64,000 bases of DNA. It comes from Marinovum sp034669705. Its GTDB lineage: Bacteria; Pseudomonadota; Alphaproteobacteria; Rhodobacterales; Rhodobacteraceae. The position numbers and the translations under genes are program-made. Shown in pieces: positions 61,084 to 64,000 of this stretch. Position 1 is the first letter of the stretch; each line of letters opens with the position of its first letter. Location of the stretch: positions 1 to 64,000 of the forward strand of contig NZ_JAXMOR010000008.1 in the NCBI RefSeq assembly GCF_034669705.1, written 5' to 3'. Below the pieces are notes generated by a model. The model was not told the DNA's origin and ran no database searches. It saw nothing but the letters and a program-made list of their open reading frames with translations.

Positions 61084-61539
61084 TCAGCAACTGGCATAAC
61101 CCAACTGGATCAGCTGGCGGCCGGAAATCCGGTAGAAGCCATTGATCCGGTGGCGTGCCGTTGTCATGAACCACTGCTGCAGTTCGGGTTTGAAATGGCT
61201 GGCGATCACATTGCTCCAGCGTTCGAAATCCTGCGGCACCAAGCGTCGGCCATAGGACGACGGCCCATGAAATCCGAAACGCGCGTTCGGAGAGATGCAG
61301 ACATTTCCGGCCCCCAGATACATCGTGCAGGACGACAGGCAGGTGCCGAGGATCTCGACCCGCTGTCCGGTCGCGCGCATCTGGCTTACCTTGTTGGCCC
61401 GGCTCTGGATCAGGCCGCCGATGTCGTTGCGAACGACGATGGTCTGTTGGGCCTGGGCCATCTCCGGCGCAACCACACCGGTTGCGACCAGACACAGCGC
61501 GGCAATCAAGCTGCAGCGAGCAGCGTGCAAAAGTTTCAT
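61084..61539 (-). CDS. Exported protein with ClpP/crotonase-like signature
   Basis: This 151-residue protein has a signal peptide (SLIAALCLVATGVVAPEMAQA). The core VEILGTCLSSCTMYLGAGNVCISPNARFGFHGP matches the oxyanion/serine region (SSC) and the histidine region (FGFHGP) seen in small periplasmic ClpP-like proteins. A serine-protease-like function is possible but the domain is half the usual length. It faces the small exported gene and is convergent with it. Confidence 0.65.
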   Translation of the reverse strand: MKLLHAARCSLIAALCLVATGVVAPEMAQAQQTIVVRNDIGGLIQSRANKVSQMRATGQRVEILGTCLSSCTMYLGAGNVCISPNARFGFHGPSSYGRRLVPQDFERWSNVIASHFKPELQQWFMTTARHRINGFYRISGRQLIQLGYASC

Positions 61540-61773
61540 GTTCCGTACCCCTACGGTTTTGGCGACCAGACCGGCCGCAGTTCCCACGAGGGGCAGACTG
61601 GCGTTGAAAGCTTTCTCAAAACTTGACGGCAGACTCGGTAACAGACTGATAACGTTAATCATTAAAACCCGAGGTACTTCGGGGTTCGCGACCGCGGGCG
61701 TATAGGACAAGGCGCTTTGGACGCGCGCCCTGTCGCTGGCGGCGAAAAGGCATTAATCAAATGGGTAGAGAAA

Positions 61774-62328
61774 ATGGCCTTCGGTGAAGATTTGAGAGAT
61801 AACACGGCCGCCAGACCGGTGCCCGAGCGCGGATTGCGGGCGGACAACTGGTTCGTGGCGCAGCTCAAACCCAATGGTCTGGCGCTGGCGCAACGCAATC
61901 TGCTTCGTCAGCGATTCGAGACCTTCGTGCCCGAGCGTATGGAAAACCGGCGCAGCGCCATGGTGCGCCGGCCGCTGTTTCCCGGCTATGTTTTCATCCG
62001 CTTCGATCCCGCCGCCCATGGCTGGCAGGCGATCAACTCGACGCGCGGCGTGACCCGGCTGTTGCTGAACGATCCGCGCCGGCCAAGCCCGCTGCCCTCT
62101 CAGTTCATGGGCGGGCTGATTGCGCGCTGCGATGACAAGGGACTGGTGCTGCCGCCGGAAAAATTCTCGGCCGGGGATCGGATCCGGGTGATCGCCGGGC
62201 CCTTTGCCGATCTGGTGACGACGGTGGACAGCCTCGATCAGGATGACCGTCTGCGGGTGTTGATCGATCTGATGGGTCAGAAGGTACGGACCTCGATCCC
62301 GCAGCAGAACGTCGAGAAGGTGGCCTGA
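61774..62328 (+). CDS. NusG/RfaH-family antitermination factor
   Basis: This 184-residue protein has a NusG N-domain (residues about 25-115, NWFVAQLKPNGLALAQRNLLRQRFETFVPE, RPLFPGYVFIRFDP, INSTRGVTRLLL). A KOW domain follows (FSAGDRIRVIAGPFADLVTTVDSLDQDDRLRVLIDLMGQ). It is a specialised paralogue like RfaH/LoaP, placed at the end of the exopolysaccharide locus, and likely prevents early termination in long polysaccharide operons. ATG 61774 is preferred; no strong ribosome site is seen. Confidence 0.88.
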   Translation: MAFGEDLRDNTAARPVPERGLRADNWFVAQLKPNGLALAQRNLLRQRFETFVPERMENRRSAMVRRPLFPGYVFIRFDPAAHGWQAINSTRGVTRLLLNDPRRPSPLPSQFMGGLIARCDDKGLVLPPEKFSAGDRIRVIAGPFADLVTTVDSLDQDDRLRVLIDLMGQKVRTSIPQQNVEKVA

Positions 62329-62366
62329 GCGCCGCGGGGCTTGCAAAACACCGGAGGCGCTCCTAT

Positions 62367-62387
62367 CTAGACAGGTAGCTAGACAGG
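62367..62387. promoter_or_regulatory. Direct-repeat operator of the toxin-antitoxin operon
   Basis: CTAGACAGG occurs twice (62367-62375 and 62379-62387), 12 bases centre to centre, ending 8 bases before the antitoxin ATG and overlapping its AGGAG site. Such sites bind antitoxin-toxin complexes for autorepression. Confidence 0.6.
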
Positions 62388-62395
62388 AGCGCGCC

Positions 62396-62638
62396 ATGCT
62401 GACCCTTCAGGACGCCAAGAACCGTTTCAGCGCCGTGGTCGAAGCGGCGCTTGCCGGACGACCGCAGGAAGTCTCGCGCCGGGGCAAGCCGGCGGTGGTG
62501 GTGATCGCCTCCGAGGAGTATCACCGGCTGCTCAAGGCGGCGCGGGCCGAGCGGGAAAGTTTTGCCGAGCATCTGCTGGCCTTTCCGGGCGAAGACCCGG
62601 GCCGGGCGCAGGCGGCGCCGCGCGACGTGACCTTTTGA
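62396..62638 (+). CDS. Phd/YefM-type antitoxin
   Basis: This 80-residue protein begins LTLQDAKNRFSAVVEAALAGRPQEVSRRGKPAVVVIASEEYHRLLKA, the Phd/YefM DNA-binding fold, with a short disordered tail that should embrace the toxin. It overlaps the toxin start (TTGA). Confidence 0.9.
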   Translation: MLTLQDAKNRFSAVVEAALAGRPQEVSRRGKPAVVVIASEEYHRLLKAARAERESFAEHLLAFPGEDPGRAQAAPRDVTF

Positions 62639-63042
62639 TCCATATTCTCGACACCAACGTGATTTCGGCGGTACGGCGGCCTGACCGGGCCCCGAAAGTG
62701 GCGGCCTGGCTGTCGCAGGCGCCTGAAAGCAGCCTTTACCTCAGTGTCATCACCTTGGGCGAGATCGAGCGCGGCATTCGCCTGCAAGAGCCGAAAAACC
62801 CGGCGTTCGCGCAGGACCTGCGGGTCTGGCTGGATCGCACGGTGCAGGTCTTTGCCGACCGAGTGCTCGAATTCGACGCGGGCGATGCGCTGATCTGGGG
62901 CGCGCTCTCGGCGCGGCTCGGCCATCCGGGGGCCGACCTGATGATCGCGGCGCAGGCGATTGCGCGCGATGCAACGGTGGTGACCGGCAACACCGCGGAT
63001 TTCACCCCCAGCGGCGCGCGGGTGATCGACCCGTTTGCCTAG
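62635..63042 (+). CDS. vapC: PIN-domain toxin (VapC family)
   Basis: This 135-residue PIN ribonuclease begins HILDTNVISAVRRPDRAPKVAAWL (first catalytic Asp), then SVITLGEIERGIRL (Glu). The acidic pair near the end lies in GHPGADLMIAAQAIARDATVVTGNTADF. The start is TTG at 62635, overlapping the antitoxin stop, which ensures coupling. Likely cleaves tRNA or rRNA; the target is not predictable here. Confidence 0.92.
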   Translation: MIHILDTNVISAVRRPDRAPKVAAWLSQAPESSLYLSVITLGEIERGIRLQEPKNPAFAQDLRVWLDRTVQVFADRVLEFDAGDALIWGALSARLGHPGADLMIAAQAIARDATVVTGNTADFTPSGARVIDPFA

Positions 63043-64000
63043 GCGACATCGTCGAAGGCCCCGGGCACCAGCTCTTCCCAGAAGCCCACCATCTCGGAAA
63101 CCGAAAGCGCCGAGCCCCAGCCCAGCCGCTGAAACTCGGCGCGCTCCACGTCATCGGAGAGCCGGGCGAGAAACAGCCGCTTGTCGGCATCGCGCTGGGT
63201 GGGCGTGCGGGCGGCAACAAGCTCGCGGATTCGCGCCATCCGACCGGCGCGGGTGCGACGGGCGGCGTCGAGTTCGGCCTCTCTGGCGGCCTCCTGCTGG
63301 TGGGCAAGATCGGCCTCGGCCTTGCGGCTTTCGGCGGCCTTGACCGCGTCGGCCGAGGGCGCATGCGCGGTTTCGGCCTTGTAATCATCGCGCAGGGCGG
63401 CTGTCAGGTAGCGCACCGGGCTTTTTACCCCGTCGCGGCCCTGCAGATAGGCAAGTTTCTCGGCCACATAGGGCTCGCCGTGCTCGGCGATCCATTGCCG
63501 CGCCAGCCGGTCAGAAACGCCGACCCTGAGCAGCCCCTGATAGACCGCCCCTTGCCGCACGCCTTCGCCGTCGTCGATATCGAGCATGGCGAGTTGCGGG
63601 TTCTCGCGGATCTTGAAGCGCAGTTCGCTGACCTGACGGCCCATCTTGCGAAACTCCGGCTCGAGCAGGATGTTCGAGGTCTTGTTGACCTCCTTGACCG
63701 CCGGCTTGATGACCTTGGCGTTGAGGTGCTTGAAGCTCTCGTAATAAGCGCTGCCGTCGACCCCCATCAACCGACGAAACAGGTCGATCGGCCACCAGCC
63801 GGTCGAGCCGGTGCGCACGAAGCGGTAGCAGTTTTCATAGAGCGCCAGCGCATGGCCCGAGGTGAAGCGGCGCTGGATGTTGAGGTTGATCAGGGCAAAG
63901 ACCTTGGGGTCATGCAGCTTTTCCGCCAAGGCCGGAGAATAGGCGTATTCGCAGATGCCGCCCTTGAGCTTGGCATAGGAGAGCAGCGCAGAGACGCCCC
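63039..64000 (-). CDS. Rep_3-type replication initiation protein (partial, continues past the right edge)
   Basis: The frame is open to the window end and gives about 320 residues. The winged-helix Rep_3 region is clear: VSALLSYAKL at the edge, then FALINLNIQRRFTSGHALALYENCYRFVRTGSTGWWPIDLFRRLMGV and FKHLNAKVIKPAVKEVNKTSNILLEPEF. The C-terminal part (residues about 170-300 from the edge) is a charged Ala/Arg/Glu helix. Such proteins initiate theta replication of plasmids and chromids. The start lies outside the window. It overlaps vapC's end by 4 bases, convergent. Confidence 0.85.
   Translation of the reverse strand, partial: GVSALLSYAKLKGGICEYAYSPALAEKLHDPKVFALINLNIQRRFTSGHALALYENCYRFVRTGSTGWWPIDLFRRLMGVDGSAYYESFKHLNAKVIKPAVKEVNKTSNILLEPEFRKMGRQVSELRFKIRENPQLAMLDIDDGEGVRQGAVYQGLLRVGVSDRLARQWIAEHGEPYVAEKLAYLQGRDGVKSPVRYLTAALRDDYKAETAHAPSADAVKAAESRKAEADLAHQQEAAREAELDAARRTRAGRMARIRELVAARTPTQRDADKRLFLARLSDDVERAEFQRLGWGSALSVSEMVGFWEELVPGAFDDVA

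Overview
The window is GC-rich (roughly two-thirds G+C by eye), densely coded DNA with many ATGA start/stop overlaps. Its gene families (PreT/PreA, an FDH locus with DUF3305/DUF3306/DUF6494/DUF6505, pseudopilin-type T2SS, EcfG-like promoter motifs) point to an alphaproteobacterium, most likely Rhodobacterales (roseobacter/Paracoccaceae type). A plasmid-type Rep_3 initiator runs off the right edge beside a VapBC pair. This suggests that at least the right end belongs to a plasmid or chromid. No tRNA, rRNA, CRISPR array, phage or transposase gene was seen.

Layout: (1) 1-3.2 kb: end of a TetR/RutR-like regulator and the preT-preA dihydropyrimidine dehydrogenase pair (reductive pyrimidine breakdown). 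(2) 3.6-19.2 kb: a large membrane/periplasmic formate dehydrogenase locus: FdhA (Cys-type), FdhB, FdhC, Tat leader peptide, TorD chaperone, DUF3305/DUF3306, a multi-cluster ferredoxin, two unusual c-type cytochromes, Mrp, a degenerate biotin/lipoate ligase-like protein, DUF6494 and DUF6505, and an orphan NtrC-like regulator that lacks the GAFTGA loop. (3) 19.4-21.6 kb: tupABC tungstate transporter, which suggests that the dehydrogenase uses tungsten. (4) 21.8-30.2 kb: a carbohydrate module with FCD-type GntR regulator, SMP-30 lactonase, five-gene sugar ABC/SDR operon and a sulfatase. (5) 30.2-43.8 kb: a complete type II secretion system (gspGHICD and gspLMEF-x-JK, divergent) with an LpoA-like lipoprotein gene inside the operon, followed by two secreted-protein genes and a prepilin peptidase. 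(6) 43.9-55.2 kb: a group of CBS, guanylate-kinase-like, ZIP, glycosyltransferase, GalU, glycogen-debranching-like and SDR genes; five intergenic GGAAC-N16/17-NGTT motifs suggest control by the general stress sigma factor EcfG. (7) 55.2-62.3 kb: exopolysaccharide-type genes (BY-kinase, sugar transferase), a LuxR-type regulator, YdcF, two small exported proteins and a NusG/RfaH paralogue. (8) 62.4-64 kb: VapBC toxin-antitoxin and the partial replication initiator.

The most interesting non-genic signal is a family of roughly 21-bp palindromes (core CCCGGATCAGGTCCGGG). They sit between genes but also occur inside two coding sequences, where they are read in the same frame and add the peptide PDQVRG or PGQVRD to a WD40-cytochrome protein and to DUF3306. 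These copies are confined to the first 20 kb. Other notable points are hairpins overlapping the tupB ribosome binding site and strong dyads in front of preT, in the FDH divergent promoter and near the LuxR gene (including an exact TGTGA-N6-TCACA).
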